A DNA stretch of 64,000 bases, from the NCBI RefSeq assembly GCF_003950315.1, contig NZ_NGJT01000008.1, forward strand, positions 1-64,000. The letters are read 5' to 3'. This document shows, piece by piece, positions 21,579 through 31,289 of this stretch. The notes under the pieces are model-generated. The model saw only the letters and a list, made by a program, of their open reading frames with translations. It made no database searches and was not told the DNA's origin. Positions within the stretch are counted from its first letter, which is position 1; every line of letters begins with the position of its first letter. This stretch comes from Vagococcus bubulae. Its GTDB lineage: Bacteria > Bacillota > Bacilli > Lactobacillales > Vagococcaceae. A program made the position numbers and the translations under genes.

Positions 21579-23069
21579 TTAATTTTTATTTCCAAATTTT
21601 TCTGTGTACTCTTCATAATCATCGACAATCATGAAATACCCTTCTGGATTTTTTCTGTATTGTAATTGTGGAATTAATAATAGTCCAATCACGACAACAG
21701 CTACCCCAACATAACCTAAAACTTTCATGATAACTGTGAATAATGGCCATGCAGTTGCCCAGTCAAACATTCCAATGTAACCACCGTATTGAGATAAGCC
21801 AATCCATGTTGCAAATAACGCTGACATTCCCACTTGAATAAGACCTGAAATGAATGGGAAAATACAAGCTGCTTTAAATCCACCTCTATTGTTTGCGTAA
21901 ACAGCAATAACAGCATTATCAAAGAATAATGGGATAAATCCTGCAATAACAATGGTTGGTGATTTAAATAATATTAGTAAAGCAATCATGACAAATTGTC
22001 CTAATGCCCCAAATAAGAAGCCGATTGTCACGGCATTTGGTGAACCAAAACCAAATGTTGCTGCTACGTCAATCCCTGGTACAGCTCCTGGTAAAATAGT
22101 ATTTGAAATTCCTTGGAATGATTGAGTTAACTCATCAACGAATGTTCTAACACCTAATTGTAAAATGGCTAAATATACAGCAAAGTTTAGTGACGTTGTC
22201 ATAATATAGAATAAGAAACTTTGTCCTTCTTTCATAAATTCAGCTTGAATGAGATAATCTTGACCTAATACAAGTAAAATAATTCCAAAGAAGAATAACA
22301 TTAAAATTGATGTTGCCACCATGTTTTCATTAAAAATAGATAAAAATCCTGGTAATTCAATATCTTCCAATTTCTTATCTGCATTTTTAGATTTGCCTTT
22401 TTTCTCATCACGTTTTTTCATAAATTCAGCTAACTTAGCAAAGATAAAAATACCAAACATTTGTTGATGGGCGATAGCAAAACCTGCTCCATCCGTTAAA
22501 TCTTGTGTAATATCCACTGTTAAGTTAGAAGCCACTGCCCAATAACTACCTAAAATAAGTCCCATGAAAATTAGCACTTCAATTCTACCTAAATCTGGGA
22601 AACAGAATAATAAAATCCAAAAGGCTGTTGCTGCTTGTTGAATTTGCACATTACCTGTTGTAAAGACAGCTCTTAATTTTGTGTATTTTTGGAAACGAAC
22701 CAGTAAAATATTCATAATAAACGCAATTAAAAGTAGAATCATGACATCTCCAAATGTTCTACCAAATGTTTCCATTAAACCTGCATCAACTGCATTTTGT
22801 CCAAAATACGGGTCTGTTACCATTGCATCTAAGTTAAACCGTTCTTTCAGCCCAACTAAGATAGGTCTAAAGTTATTAACCAATCCACCTGAACCGACAG
22901 ATAAAATAAAGTAACCGACTGTAGCCTTTAAAAATCCTGCTAAACACTCATACCATGGTCGTTTTAACAAAATATAACCTAATAGAACAATAAACCCAAT
23001 TAAATATGCCGGTTGTGTTAAAATATTTTCAGCAAAATAAGTCCAAATACTTAATAAGAAATCTCCCAT
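21579..23069 (-). CDS. ulaA: PTS L-ascorbate EIIC permease
   Basis: This 496-residue integral membrane protein of the ascorbate/galactitol-type PTS permease family has about eleven hydrophobic segments, beginning at ILTQPAYLIGFIVLLGYIL. It transports L-ascorbate and releases it as L-ascorbate-6-phosphate. The motif GTIxxxxPGIDVAATFGFGSPNAVTIGFLFGALGQ, found here as ILPGAVPGIDVAATFGFGSPN, is typical of UlaA. It lies between the IIA and IIB genes. Confidence 0.94.
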   Translation of the reverse strand: MGDFLLSIWTYFAENILTQPAYLIGFIVLLGYILLKRPWYECLAGFLKATVGYFILSVGSGGLVNNFRPILVGLKERFNLDAMVTDPYFGQNAVDAGLMETFGRTFGDVMILLLIAFIMNILLVRFQKYTKLRAVFTTGNVQIQQAATAFWILLFCFPDLGRIEVLIFMGLILGSYWAVASNLTVDITQDLTDGAGFAIAHQQMFGIFIFAKLAEFMKKRDEKKGKSKNADKKLEDIELPGFLSIFNENMVATSILMLFFFGIILLVLGQDYLIQAEFMKEGQSFLFYIMTTSLNFAVYLAILQLGVRTFVDELTQSFQGISNTILPGAVPGIDVAATFGFGSPNAVTIGFLFGALGQFVMIALLILFKSPTIVIAGFIPLFFDNAVIAVYANNRGGFKAACIFPFISGLIQVGMSALFATWIGLSQYGGYIGMFDWATAWPLFTVIMKVLGYVGVAVVVIGLLLIPQLQYRKNPEGYFMIVDDYEEYTEKFGNKN

Positions 23070-23086
23070 TCCTTTTTCCTCCTATA

Positions 23087-23542
23087 TCATAGATCATACT
23101 TTGTCATGACACGTTTATAATCTTCAATATTTTCCGTGTCCACTAAGTCTTCTATCAACCCTTCTGTCATTAATAATTCTGATAAATTTTGAATGTTTGT
23201 CATATGTTCTTCTGGATTTTTGGCTGCTAATGTAAAGAAAAGTATGGCTTCTTTTTGTTCTTCATCATCAAATGTTACTGGTTGTTTTAATTTAGTGAAT
23301 GAAATAGCTGTTCCAAACACACCTTCACTCTTTTCAGAAGAGTGAGGCATGGCAACTTGAGGAACAATCACAATGTATGGTCCATGTTCTTCCACACATG
23401 AAATAATTTCTTCCACATACGTTTCATTGATAATGTTTTTATGTTGTAGCAAATCACAACTTTCTTGTATTGCTTCTTTCCAATCAGTAATCTCTTTATC
23501 TGAGTATTTCACTAAATCATTGTCATAAAAATATTTCAACAT
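23087..23542 (-). CDS. ulaC: PTS L-ascorbate EIIA component
   Basis: This 151-residue EIIA domain of the mannitol/fructose type has H67 in VAMPHSS as the phosphorylated residue; HPr-His-P is its donor and UlaB its acceptor. A PTS_IIA domain this close to ulaA can hardly serve another transporter. It sits 16 bases downstream of ulaG. Confidence 0.92.
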   Translation of the reverse strand: MLKYFYDNDLVKYSDKEITDWKEAIQESCDLLQHKNIINETYVEEIISCVEEHGPYIVIVPQVAMPHSSEKSEGVFGTAISFTKLKQPVTFDDEEQKEAILFFTLAAKNPEEHMTNIQNLSELLMTEGLIEDLVDTENIEDYKRVMTKYDL

Positions 23543-23557
23543 AGTTAGCTCTCCTTT

Positions 23558-24625
23558 TTATAAGAATGAAGTAAATGGTGTGTCATTTTCTACTGTAAAC
23601 ACATCATCAAATCCACGATAGAAGTTAAATTCTAAATCATCTTTGTTGGTTGGGTAAGTGAATTTCCCTCCCACTTGCCAAATATATGGTTTGAAATCAT
23701 ATTTCAAACGATCTTTTTTGAATTTCCAAATTTCGGTAATTTCTTTTGGATCTGCCATAAAGTTTGCCCAAATATCATAATGAACTGGGATTACCACTTT
23801 AGCATTTAATGATTCAGCCATTCTTAACATATCAACAGATGTCACTTTATCTGTAATCCCCCTTGGATTTTCTCCATAAGCTCCTAAACAGACATCAATT
23901 TTATGCTCGTTTCCATGCTTAGCAAACATATTTGAATAATGTGAATCTCCTGCATGATAGATATTTCCGCCAGATGTTTCAAATAAGTAGTTAACTGCAA
24001 TTTCATCCATATCTTGTGGCATTTTTCCTTTTAACACTTCATTTGGATCATCACATGTCACTAAGGCTGTTCTATCGAAGGCTTCTAAAGCGACAATATT
24101 CACATCTTTAATTTTCACTTCATCTCCTGGTTTTACAATGATTGTTTTTTCTTCAGGAATTCCCCATTTCAACCAAGTATTCACTACTTCTTTTGGTCCA
24201 ACAAATTTTGCATCAGGGCAATTTTGGTGAACAGCTGCTGCAGTGTTAATATCTAAATGGTCTGAGTGAATATGGGTAACAACTAATGCACTCACATTTT
24301 TTATTTCAAATGGATCAATGACAAAAGGTTGTGTACGTAGATTCGGTTGCATTTTTTGAACCCCACTCATACGCATCATTTGATGGCCTTTTTTCATTGT
24401 GCCATCTCCATGAGTTCGTTTTCCTGTCCCACACCATAAATCACATAAAATGTTTGTTCCTTCGTGAGATTTTAACCAAATCCCTGTACAACCTAACCAC
24501 CACATAGATACTGTTCCAGCTTCAACAACTGTTTCTTCAATTTCTTCGTTTAAATAAGTTCCCCACTCAGGAAAAGTTGATAAAATCCAGTTTTCTTTTG
24601 ATACTTCATTAACATTATTAGCCAT
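23558..24625 (-). CDS. ulaG: L-ascorbate-6-phosphate lactonase
   Basis: This metallo-beta-lactamase-fold lactonase opens L-ascorbate-6-phosphate to 3-keto-L-gulonate-6-phosphate. The metal motif H118-x-H120-x-D122-H123 (THIHSDH) is present, and blocks such as WWLGCTGIW and [25 protein letters not shown] closely resemble E. coli UlaG. The frame runs up to 24688, but AAGGTGGA lies just before ATG 24625, giving 355 residues beginning [22 protein letters not shown], which aligns with the family start. It is the first gene of the operon. Confidence 0.96.
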   Translation of the reverse strand: MANNVNEVSKENWILSTFPEWGTYLNEEIEETVVEAGTVSMWWLGCTGIWLKSHEGTNILCDLWCGTGKRTHGDGTMKKGHQMMRMSGVQKMQPNLRTQPFVIDPFEIKNVSALVVTHIHSDHLDINTAAAVHQNCPDAKFVGPKEVVNTWLKWGIPEEKTIIVKPGDEVKIKDVNIVALEAFDRTALVTCDDPNEVLKGKMPQDMDEIAVNYLFETSGGNIYHAGDSHYSNMFAKHGNEHKIDVCLGAYGENPRGITDKVTSVDMLRMAESLNAKVVIPVHYDIWANFMADPKEITEIWKFKKDRLKYDFKPYIWQVGGKFTYPTNKDDLEFNFYRGFDDVFTVENDTPFTSFL

Positions 24626-24667
24626 ATTTTGATTCCACCTTTTTCTTTTTTCGTTTTCTACACTTTT

Positions 24668-24696
24668 AATATAAGGTAAAAAAATCACAATGAAAA
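24668..24696 (-). promoter_or_regulatory. ula operon promoter
   Basis: On the minus strand TTTTCA (24691-24696), a 17-base spacer and TATATT (24668-24673) lie about 45 bases before ulaG. The weak -35 box suits a regulated promoter. Confidence 0.5.
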
Positions 24697-24699
24697 CCC

Positions 24700-24730
24700 T
24701 TTTTTATGACCGTTTGATTTTTTTATGATT
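24700..24730. promoter_or_regulatory. Direct repeats, possible operator of the ula regulator
   Basis: TTTTATGA occurs at 24702-24709 and again at 24721-24728, 19 bases apart (nearly two helical turns), just upstream of the ula promoter and before the divergent DeoR-type gene. DeoR-family repressors often bind spaced direct repeats. This is inference from position and spacing. Confidence 0.4.
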
Positions 24731-24806
24731 GTTTTGTTTAATGTATGCGTTTTTAGTATATAATAAATTTATAAAAATCATATAAGCGTCAAAAAGGAGG
24801 TTGGCT

Positions 24807-25568
24807 ATGAAAAGTTCTATTGATACAATTGCAACGAGGCACGAAAAAATTCTTTCTATACTAAAAGAAAAAAAAGAAATGAGCACAGAGCAACTAGCAA
24901 GTGATATAGGCGTTTCACTTAGTACAATAAGAAGAGATTTAAACATTTTGGAAGAAAAAAATGATGTGATTAGAAAATATGGGTATTGTATTTATAATGA
25001 AGTCAATCATAATTATGATGAAACAGGACCTGAAACAATCAAAAAACAAATTGGGCGAGCAGTAAAAGATTATATTCGAGATTATAATACGGTGTTTATT
25101 AATTCAAGTTCGACAGCATTGGGAGCATTAGACTATTTTACAGCTAAACACTTGACGATTGTTACCAATAATTTAAAAGTAGCCTATAGTTCTCATGACA
25201 ATGAGTATAATTACATTTTAACGGGTGGTGAACTACGATTTCCAAAAGAAGTACTAGTCGGTGACATCGCGACAAATACGATTACATCCATGAACGCAGA
25301 TGTCTGTGTCATCGGTTGTAGTGGTGTTAGTATTGAAAATGGCGTCACAACAAAAATTTTTCACGAAGCAAAAATTAATGAATTGATGATTAACCAAACG
25401 TTTGAATGTCGTATTTTAGTTGCAGACCATCGTAAAGTTGGGAAAACATCTAAATTTAAAATCTCTGATATTTCTATCTTTGATTACCTTATTACGGATA
25501 AATATTGTCCAACTGATATTATCAAACAAATTGAATCGATGGGGGTAACTGTTATCCAAGTGCAATAA
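24807..25568 (+). CDS. ulaR: DeoR-family regulator of the ascorbate operon
   Basis: This 253-residue DeoR-type regulator has an N-terminal helix-turn-helix (about 5-58: STEQLASDIGVSLSTIRRDLNILEE) and a C-terminal sugar-phosphate sensor domain of the DeoRC type (GGELR, GCSGVSIENGVTT and the VADHRKVGK block). It is divergent from ulaG across a 180-base region with direct repeats. The likely effector is L-ascorbate-6-phosphate, by analogy with UlaR. I start it at ATG 24807 after AAAAAGGAGG; the TTG at 24801 abuts the binding site. Function as ula regulator is from context. Confidence 0.88.
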   Translation: MKSSIDTIATRHEKILSILKEKKEMSTEQLASDIGVSLSTIRRDLNILEEKNDVIRKYGYCIYNEVNHNYDETGPETIKKQIGRAVKDYIRDYNTVFINSSSTALGALDYFTAKHLTIVTNNLKVAYSSHDNEYNYILTGGELRFPKEVLVGDIATNTITSMNADVCVIGCSGVSIENGVTTKIFHEAKINELMINQTFECRILVADHRKVGKTSKFKISDISIFDYLITDKYCPTDIIKQIESMGVTVIQVQ

Positions 25569-25612
25569 AAAAGCGTGTGATTAGTCTATTCTAACTAATC
25601 ACACGCTTTTTA
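25568..25612. terminator. Bidirectional terminator
   Basis: A long perfect stem (AAGCGTGTGATTAGT / ACTAATCACACGCTT, 8-base loop) with T tracts on both sides lies between the convergent regulator and HAD phosphatase genes. It overlaps the last codons of the phosphatase gene by a few bases. Confidence 0.9.
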
Positions 25613-26272
25613 TGATATTACTGATTCAACAAATTTAGGTGTCAACACTCTCAAATCATCGGTTATTTTATCCGCTTTTGATTGATCAATTGGATCATAT
25701 TCAGGATTTGAAAAAGCCAGACAATACATATCAGCATGTTTAGCTGCCAAAATTCCATTGGTTGAATCCTCTACAACTAAACATTTATCAGGTGTTACAC
25801 CAAATTCTTTTGCTGTTTCCAAAAATATTTTAGGATTTGGTTTTGATTCACCCACTTCTTCGGCTGATTTTATTAAAGAAAAATAATCTTTTATCCCTAG
25901 TTGAGTCAAATGTTCTAAAATCAGTTTTTTACCAGTTGATGAAGCAACTGCCATAGGGACATTCCCCTCTTTTAATCCTTTTAATGTCTCTAAAACACCA
26001 GATATCAACTCTACTGGTTCTGTTTCAAACAGATATTCTAAAGACTCTTTACCTTGGACTTTTAATTCATCAACACTTTTGGGTAAATCAAAATCGGATT
26101 TTATCCCACTCCAAATGTTTGTTTGAGTCATCCCACAATATTTTCTAAAATCACTGATACTAGCTTTTTTACCGAAAAATTCGACCACACGTTGTTCACT
26201 TTTCATGTAAAACTTCTCTGAATCAATCAATACACCATCCATATCAAAAATAACTAATCGATTATCCGTCAT
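25610..26272 (-). CDS. HAD-superfamily sugar phosphatase or phosphoglucomutase-like
   Basis: This 220-residue HAD hydrolase with a C1 cap has motif I FDMDGVLIDSE (nucleophile D9, acid D11), motif II as VASSTGKK, motif III Lys in ESKPNPKIF and motif IV VVEDSTNG. It resembles the beta-phosphoglucomutase/2-deoxyglucose-6-phosphatase branch, but the mutase-specific residues cannot be judged here. It is the last gene of the sorbitol operon, 17 bases after the aldolase gene, so a role in removing or recycling a sugar phosphate of that pathway is likely but unproven. Confidence 0.83.
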   Translation of the reverse strand: MTDNRLVIFDMDGVLIDSEKFYMKSEQRVVEFFGKKASISDFRKYCGMTQTNIWSGIKSDFDLPKSVDELKVQGKESLEYLFETEPVELISGVLETLKGLKEGNVPMAVASSTGKKLILEHLTQLGIKDYFSLIKSAEEVGESKPNPKIFLETAKEFGVTPDKCLVVEDSTNGILAAKHADMYCLAFSNPEYDPIDQSKADKITDDLRVLTPKFVESVIS

Positions 26273-26289
26273 TGTCTTCCTCCTAGTAG

Positions 26290-26961
26290 TTACTCAATAG
26301 AATACTTGTTATATAAACTAAACCAATCTTCTCTAAAGTCTGCCACGGCTTGATCCACAGATGACAAATTCATTCCACTGTCTAATATATCTGTTCCAAT
26401 TGTGACAGCATGAGCGCCTGAATAAATAGCCGAATTCACCTGTAAAACATTTTTAAAACTAGCAGCTAAAATTTTTGTTGATGATTGACTTGTTTTAATA
26501 ACCTCACTTAATTCTAACAAGACTTCACTAGATTGAACACCTAAATTTTCCATTCGATTATAGTAAGGAGCGATATAATCCGCCCCCACATTAATCGCCA
26601 TGATTCCTTGAAAGGTTGAATAAATAGCTGTAGCAGTCACACCTATTTCCATTTTTTTCAACTCTTTCATCACTTTTAATCCATCCAAGGTTGTTGGAAC
26701 TTTTATATAAATATCTGAATCAATCTCCCTAATCAATGCCTTAGCATCTGTCATCATCTCTTCATATGTTTTTCCTATCACTTGAACATGTAACGTTTTA
26801 TCAAAACCTATTACTTGTCGAATGGCTTTCATATGTTGATAGAAGTCTACTCGACCTTCCTTTTTAACAATAGATGGATTGGATGTTACCCCATCAATTT
26901 CTAAACAATCATTATACAAACGAATGGTTTCAAGATTAATTGTATCTAATAAAAATTCCAT
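26290..26961 (-). CDS. fsa: Fructose-6-phosphate aldolase/transaldolase-like
   Basis: This 223-residue small transaldolase-family protein has the Schiff-base Lys K87 in IYIKVPTT, with TSNPSIV near residue 27 and the TAIYSTFQG and APYYNRM blocks typical of the Fsa/MipB group. Fsa cleaves fructose-6-phosphate to dihydroxyacetone and glyceraldehyde-3-phosphate, or acts in reverse. Fructose-6-phosphate is exactly the product of the sorbitol pathway encoded upstream. A genuine transaldolase would be longer. Whether it makes or consumes fructose-6-phosphate here is open. Confidence 0.88.
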   Translation of the reverse strand: MEFLLDTINLETIRLYNDCLEIDGVTSNPSIVKKEGRVDFYQHMKAIRQVIGFDKTLHVQVIGKTYEEMMTDAKALIREIDSDIYIKVPTTLDGLKVMKELKKMEIGVTATAIYSTFQGIMAINVGADYIAPYYNRMENLGVQSSEVLLELSEVIKTSQSSTKILAASFKNVLQVNSAIYSGAHAVTIGTDILDSGMNLSSVDQAVADFREDWFSLYNKYSIE

Positions 26962-26977
26962 TTAATAACCACCTTTT

Positions 26978-27337
26978 TTATTGAATTGAAATAATTGTGC
27001 CAATACTAATCGTTGGTAATGCTTTTTCTTCAACATAAAGTGTTCCAGGTAATTCCGCTTCTGTTGATCCATCAAATTTGATGGTGATATGACCTAAATC
27101 TGAGAGATTTTTTTTCACAACATCTCCTACAGCTGTAATGGCATAAGTATTGTCATCAAAACTCACTGTCATACCTTTTTCAATATCTTTTTCGATATTC
27201 TTTACTTCAATGTTAAAGCAATAATCTGATAATGTACTTGGGGCATTTTCACCAAATAAGATAATCATGTTTTCTGATTTAAACATTTCTGCTTCGCTAC
27301 CAATGTTAATTACGTTTGTTTCAAATACTTTTTCCAT
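26978..27337 (-). CDS. srlB: PTS glucitol/sorbitol EIIA component
   Basis: This 119-residue protein belongs to the glucitol-specific EIIA family, which differs from other EIIA folds. The GHITIKFDG block (82-90) and the preceding AITAVGDVVKKNLSDL are family hallmarks. It relays phosphate from HPr to the sorbitol EIIB. It lies directly after srlE in the operon. Confidence 0.93.
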   Translation of the reverse strand: MEKVFETNVINIGSEAEMFKSENMIILFGENAPSTLSDYCFNIEVKNIEKDIEKGMTVSFDDNTYAITAVGDVVKKNLSDLGHITIKFDGSTEAELPGTLYVEEKALPTISIGTIISIQ

Positions 27338-27367
27338 TTAAAAAATCTCCCTAATCGTTTAAAAATT

Positions 27368-28366
27368 TTATTGATATAATCCAAAACTTGCTAACCATGC
27401 TACTACAACACGGGGAACACCATTTAAAAATCGTGAGTACAATACTGATGGCACACCAACTTCTACTGTTTCAGCTTCTGCTTCTTCTAATCCTAACCCT
27501 ACTGGGATAAAATCACACGCATTTTGTGTATTAATAGCAAATAATGCTGGTAATGCTAATTGTGGTGGTATATTTCCACGTCCAATTTCAACACCAATTA
27601 ATGTTCCGATAACTTGACTGATAACAGCACCAGGTCCAAGCAATGGTGATAAGAATGGTAATGAACAAATAAATCCAATGACCATTAAACCAATTGCATT
27701 CCCTGCAAGTGGTGACATGATTTTAGCAAACCAATCACCCACACCTGATCCTTGGATAATTCCGATTAATAATGACACAAAGGCCATAAACGGAATCACC
27801 GTATTAATCATTGTTTGAACACCTTCACGAGCTGATTGGTTAAAGGTTGCTACGACTTTACCCGCTCCCATACCAATTTTAGCAATAAAACTTTGTTGTT
27901 CAGCACGTTGTTCAGTGATTTTTTTGTCTGTGCTGTATTTATATTCTTTTTTCGGCTCTTCTGTTTTAGTAGTAGCCGTTGTACTTTCTTTAGCGTCTAC
28001 TAACTCAATTTGATTTAATCCAACTGCCGATACATAGATGGATTCTGTAATATATTGTGCTAATGGACCACTTTTTCCAGTTGGAACAATGTTAATTGTT
28101 GGAATTTCTTTTTTAGGGTAAATGCCACATCGTAATGTCCCACCGCAATCAATAATAGCTAAAGCGATTTCAGAATCAGGAATAGATGTTTTAAATCCAT
28201 TTACTGCTTCCATGCCTGTTAATTCAACAATTTTATCGACGATAGCAGGTTTTTCTCCCCCACCAGTGATATAAATAAATTTATGTTTTTCTTCAGTTGG
28301 TGTAATAATAAGCGGGCCACCAAATCCCCCACTACCTTTTGTTACTTTTATACTTTTATATGACAT
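27368..28366 (-). CDS. srlE: PTS glucitol/sorbitol EIIB(C) component
   Basis: This 332-residue protein has an N-terminal EIIB domain (about 1-130), with the cysteines of the [14 protein letters not shown] loop (C74, C80) as candidate phospho sites. A charged linker follows (130-170, many T, E and K), then a membrane part with about four hydrophobic segments. It pairs with SrlA to form the complete sorbitol permease and delivers sorbitol-6-phosphate. Confidence 0.93.
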   Translation of the reverse strand: MSYKSIKVTKGSGGFGGPLIITPTEEKHKFIYITGGGEKPAIVDKIVELTGMEAVNGFKTSIPDSEIALAIIDCGGTLRCGIYPKKEIPTINIVPTGKSGPLAQYITESIYVSAVGLNQIELVDAKESTTATTKTEEPKKEYKYSTDKKITEQRAEQQSFIAKIGMGAGKVVATFNQSAREGVQTMINTVIPFMAFVSLLIGIIQGSGVGDWFAKIMSPLAGNAIGLMVIGFICSLPFLSPLLGPGAVISQVIGTLIGVEIGRGNIPPQLALPALFAINTQNACDFIPVGLGLEEAEAETVEVGVPSVLYSRFLNGVPRVVVAWLASFGLYQ

Positions 28367-28383
28367 CGTTAATCCCTCTTTTC

Positions 28384-28938
28384 CTAGTTTGCTAATGTAT
28401 CAACTGTTTTGCTTAATGTAATGCCTTGTTGTTTACAAACAAAAGCTGTTGTGTAGTCAGTTACCCAACCACCAATAAAGTTCATCACAATCCCTACTAA
28501 CATATAACGGATAGCTAATTCCATTGTGTTTAGTCCTAATTGTTCAATTCCTGATGCAATCCCTAACCAAACAAATAACTCACCTGGGTTAATATGAGGA
28601 AAGACACCATTACTAGTGTGGCAAAATTGTGCTTGTGCTGCATAATAACTTGGTTTGTAGTATTCAGGTAAAAAACGAGCCATTGTAAATGACATTGGGT
28701 TTCCTAACATAAACGCTGAAATGAATGGTAACAATAAATAACGAGTAAATGGATTTTTAGCGGATACTTTCGCTACCTTAACCACACGTTCCTCTCCTAG
28801 AAAAGCAATTAATGTATTCATTAATACCATCAACATTAAAACAACGGGTACAATCCCTGACATCCAACTAATAAAGGTTTGAGCTCCTGTTTGGAACAAT
28901 CCCATAAATCCTTCAGCAAACTGTGTAACATATTCCAT
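28384..28938 (-). CDS. srlA: PTS glucitol/sorbitol EIIC component
   Basis: This 184-residue membrane protein of the glucitol EIIC family has four to five hydrophobic segments. The conserved block [25 protein letters not shown] is characteristic. It forms the membrane channel with the C-terminal half of SrlE. It starts two bases after gutM ends, indicating translational coupling. Confidence 0.93.
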   Translation of the reverse strand: MEYVTQFAEGFMGLFQTGAQTFISWMSGIVPVVLMLMVLMNTLIAFLGEERVVKVAKVSAKNPFTRYLLLPFISAFMLGNPMSFTMARFLPEYYKPSYYAAQAQFCHTSNGVFPHINPGELFVWLGIASGIEQLGLNTMELAIRYMLVGIVMNFIGGWVTDYTTAFVCKQQGITLSKTVDTLAN

Positions 28939-28940
28939 TA

Positions 28941-29423
28941 TTAAACACCTCTTTTTAATTTTGTTTGAATTTTTTCTTTAAATAAATTCGCTTGTATCTT
29001 AGCTAACACAAATGGTGATACTGGCTTTTCTTCCACATAATTGCCTTCTTCAACGCGAATATATATCTCTCTTGCATTGACAATCGCTTGTCTCATCAAT
29101 TTATTTTCTTGTTGAACCAGATCATTATCTGACACAAGAGACGTGATAAATTGTCCATTGAATTGTGGCATTTGTTTAAATTTTGCCATTACCGTAACTC
29201 CTTGCATTTTGACTGATTCAATGATTTCGCCTTCTTTTGATACGGCAAACATAACGATGGTTCCAGCCTTAAGTTTACCAGCTCGACGACCGATAGCTAC
29301 TTTCCCTTTTCTTCGTAGCTGCTGATAGGTTTGATTAAAATGTTTAATTTGTTTCATACCAAAAACTATTTGAAGCAAATAAGCTCCTATACCAAACGCT
29401 CCTAATACTATCATGAAATTCAT
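28941..29423 (-). CDS. gutM: GutM family activator of sorbitol genes
   Basis: This 160-residue protein of the GutM/SrlM family has one N-terminal hydrophobic segment (MNFMIVLGAFGIGAYLLQIVFGM), then a basic domain with RRKGKVAIGRRAGKLKAGTIVMF. GutM acts as positive regulator of sorbitol operons in E. coli and Lactobacillus casei. The membrane segment suggests it senses or is anchored near the transporter. Its ATG follows directly on the gutR stop codon. Confidence 0.88.
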   Translation of the reverse strand: MNFMIVLGAFGIGAYLLQIVFGMKQIKHFNQTYQQLRRKGKVAIGRRAGKLKAGTIVMFAVSKEGEIIESVKMQGVTVMAKFKQMPQFNGQFITSLVSDNDLVQQENKLMRQAIVNAREIYIRVEEGNYVEEKPVSPFVLAKIQANLFKEKIQTKLKRGV

Positions 29424-31271
29424 TTACACTACCTCTTTCCATAACCAGTCATAAAACTCTTCTGAACTATTTAATTCATATAATTCTTTCGACTTTTCTT
29501 TATCTGATGTGATTCTTAACATATTATCGTATAATTGCAATAATTCGGCTTCGACTTTTTTGGTCATTTCTTGTGGTATTCCAACCATAAAAATAAATCG
29601 TATCTCCTCATCACTGCTGCACTTATTCCCTAAAACACCTAAATGAAACACGATTCGATTATTTCCTTTATTCAAAGCATGAGGAAATGCAATCCCATTA
29701 CCAAAAACAGTGGTTTGCTTATTTTCCCTTTCAATAATCCGTTCCTCAAATTGTGCATCAACTTGCTTTTTATCCCGTAACACTTCAATCATTTGTGATA
29801 GTTGTTTGTGATATGTTGAAGCTTTTTTCATGTGAGTGAAAGAAAAATCGACATGCTCAAATTGTAGCTGATTCATTTTATTCACGCGTCGCCATTCCGA
29901 ATGTAGCCATTCATCATTAAATAAATTTGTAATCCGAATTAATGGAATCTTATCATCTATGTTCTTTAAAGGAATTGTTGTAAAAACAGCAAAATAATTT
30001 GATAAATCTATTTCTTGATACTCTATTTCTGTATAGGTTTCTAACTTGATGTGACTGCCTAAGACTTGATTAATTTGTTGCTTCATTAAATTAGCTGTTC
30101 CTTTACCTGTATTGCAAACAATCGCAATTTTTTTATCTTGAGGGCGATTTTTTTTCATCATCAGTTCAAAATAAACGGCTAAATAACTAATCTCAGCTTC
30201 AGAAGATTGTCTACCTATTATTTCTTCAATCTTTTCCATAGCAACTTTTGCTACTTCATACGCAAATGGGTATTTTTTCTCTAACTCTCCATAAAAATAA
30301 TCATAATTATCAATACGGAAAATCAAACGATTTAATAAATACAACAAATGAAATCGCATCTCTGTATATAACTCTTCTTCATCAAATTCAACACTCATCA
30401 AGTTAGAAACATGTTGCATCATCTGGTCAAAAATTTCTCTGATAAACGGCTCGTTCATATAAACTTTTTCCACAGCACCTGTGTTGCTGATATTTAAAGG
30501 AAAACTAATAAAATCAATATCATACTGACTTAATGTCATTTCATACAACGATTCTATTTGATAAATTAATTGATCAAATGATTCGTCATGCCACTGATAG
30601 TTTGTATAATGTGGAATAGGTTTATTTAACTGATGTTGCTGATGAATCCTCATCAGTGTGATTTCCAACACTTTTTTCCAAGTATTCACACTGTTGGTTG
30701 GTATATTATTTTCAAGTGAGTACGTTGTCATGTAAGAAGAAATATTAGGAATAAAGTAATTGCTTGGGTAGTAATCATAAACGTGATGTAGATACAACAA
30801 CCGAATATCAAATTCATTTCCTTCTATCTTCAATCCTTTGTTAGGTGTTCCTGAGATAGACACACCAAATTTTTCAATCACTTTTTTTATTTCCTTCAAG
30901 TCTCTTGTGACAGTTCCTCGACTTGTTTCTAATTCTTGTGCCAAGTCATCAATCAATAAATAATCATTTGTATCAATTAAACGTTTTAAAATATAAGCAA
31001 CCCGTTTTTTAACGGAATTAAAATCCGTTTCTTGTTTTAGTTCGCCATTCATAATACTTTCAAATGCTGTGTAGTCAATTATTTCCAATAAATAGTAATC
31101 ATTGATTTTATTAATTTTTAAAACTGATTCTAGCTGCCCTTTTAACAACGTTAATTCTTTTTTTAATGTTGGCAAGCTAACCCTTACAATATCTCTTAGT
31201 TCTGTTTCTTTTATTTTCTCGTAAGAAACCAATACATTTAATATGTCATACCATGTATCAATCTGAGCCAA
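29424..31271 (-). CDS. gutR: PRD-containing PTS-regulated activator of the sorbitol operon
   Basis: This 615-residue transcription factor has N-terminal helix-turn-helix regions (about 1-60 and 90-130: IDDLAQELETSRGTVTRDLKEI), PTS regulation domains in the middle (about 170-380), an EIIB-like domain (KIAIVCNTGKGTANLMKQQI) and a C-terminal EIIA-like domain with phospho-His in AFPHALN. Phosphorylation by HPr and the sorbitol PTS would set its activity. It has a TTG start at 31271 with GTGAGGGG upstream. It lies second in the operon it probably activates. Confidence 0.9.
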   Translation of the reverse strand: MAQIDTWYDILNVLVSYEKIKETELRDIVRVSLPTLKKELTLLKGQLESVLKINKINDYYLLEIIDYTAFESIMNGELKQETDFNSVKKRVAYILKRLIDTNDYLLIDDLAQELETSRGTVTRDLKEIKKVIEKFGVSISGTPNKGLKIEGNEFDIRLLYLHHVYDYYPSNYFIPNISSYMTTYSLENNIPTNSVNTWKKVLEITLMRIHQQHQLNKPIPHYTNYQWHDESFDQLIYQIESLYEMTLSQYDIDFISFPLNISNTGAVEKVYMNEPFIREIFDQMMQHVSNLMSVEFDEEELYTEMRFHLLYLLNRLIFRIDNYDYFYGELEKKYPFAYEVAKVAMEKIEEIIGRQSSEAEISYLAVYFELMMKKNRPQDKKIAIVCNTGKGTANLMKQQINQVLGSHIKLETYTEIEYQEIDLSNYFAVFTTIPLKNIDDKIPLIRITNLFNDEWLHSEWRRVNKMNQLQFEHVDFSFTHMKKASTYHKQLSQMIEVLRDKKQVDAQFEERIIERENKQTTVFGNGIAFPHALNKGNNRIVFHLGVLGNKCSSDEEIRFIFMVGIPQEMTKKVEAELLQLYDNMLRITSDKEKSKELYELNSSEEFYDWLWKEVV

Positions 31272-31289
31272 GTGAACCCCTCACTTCTT

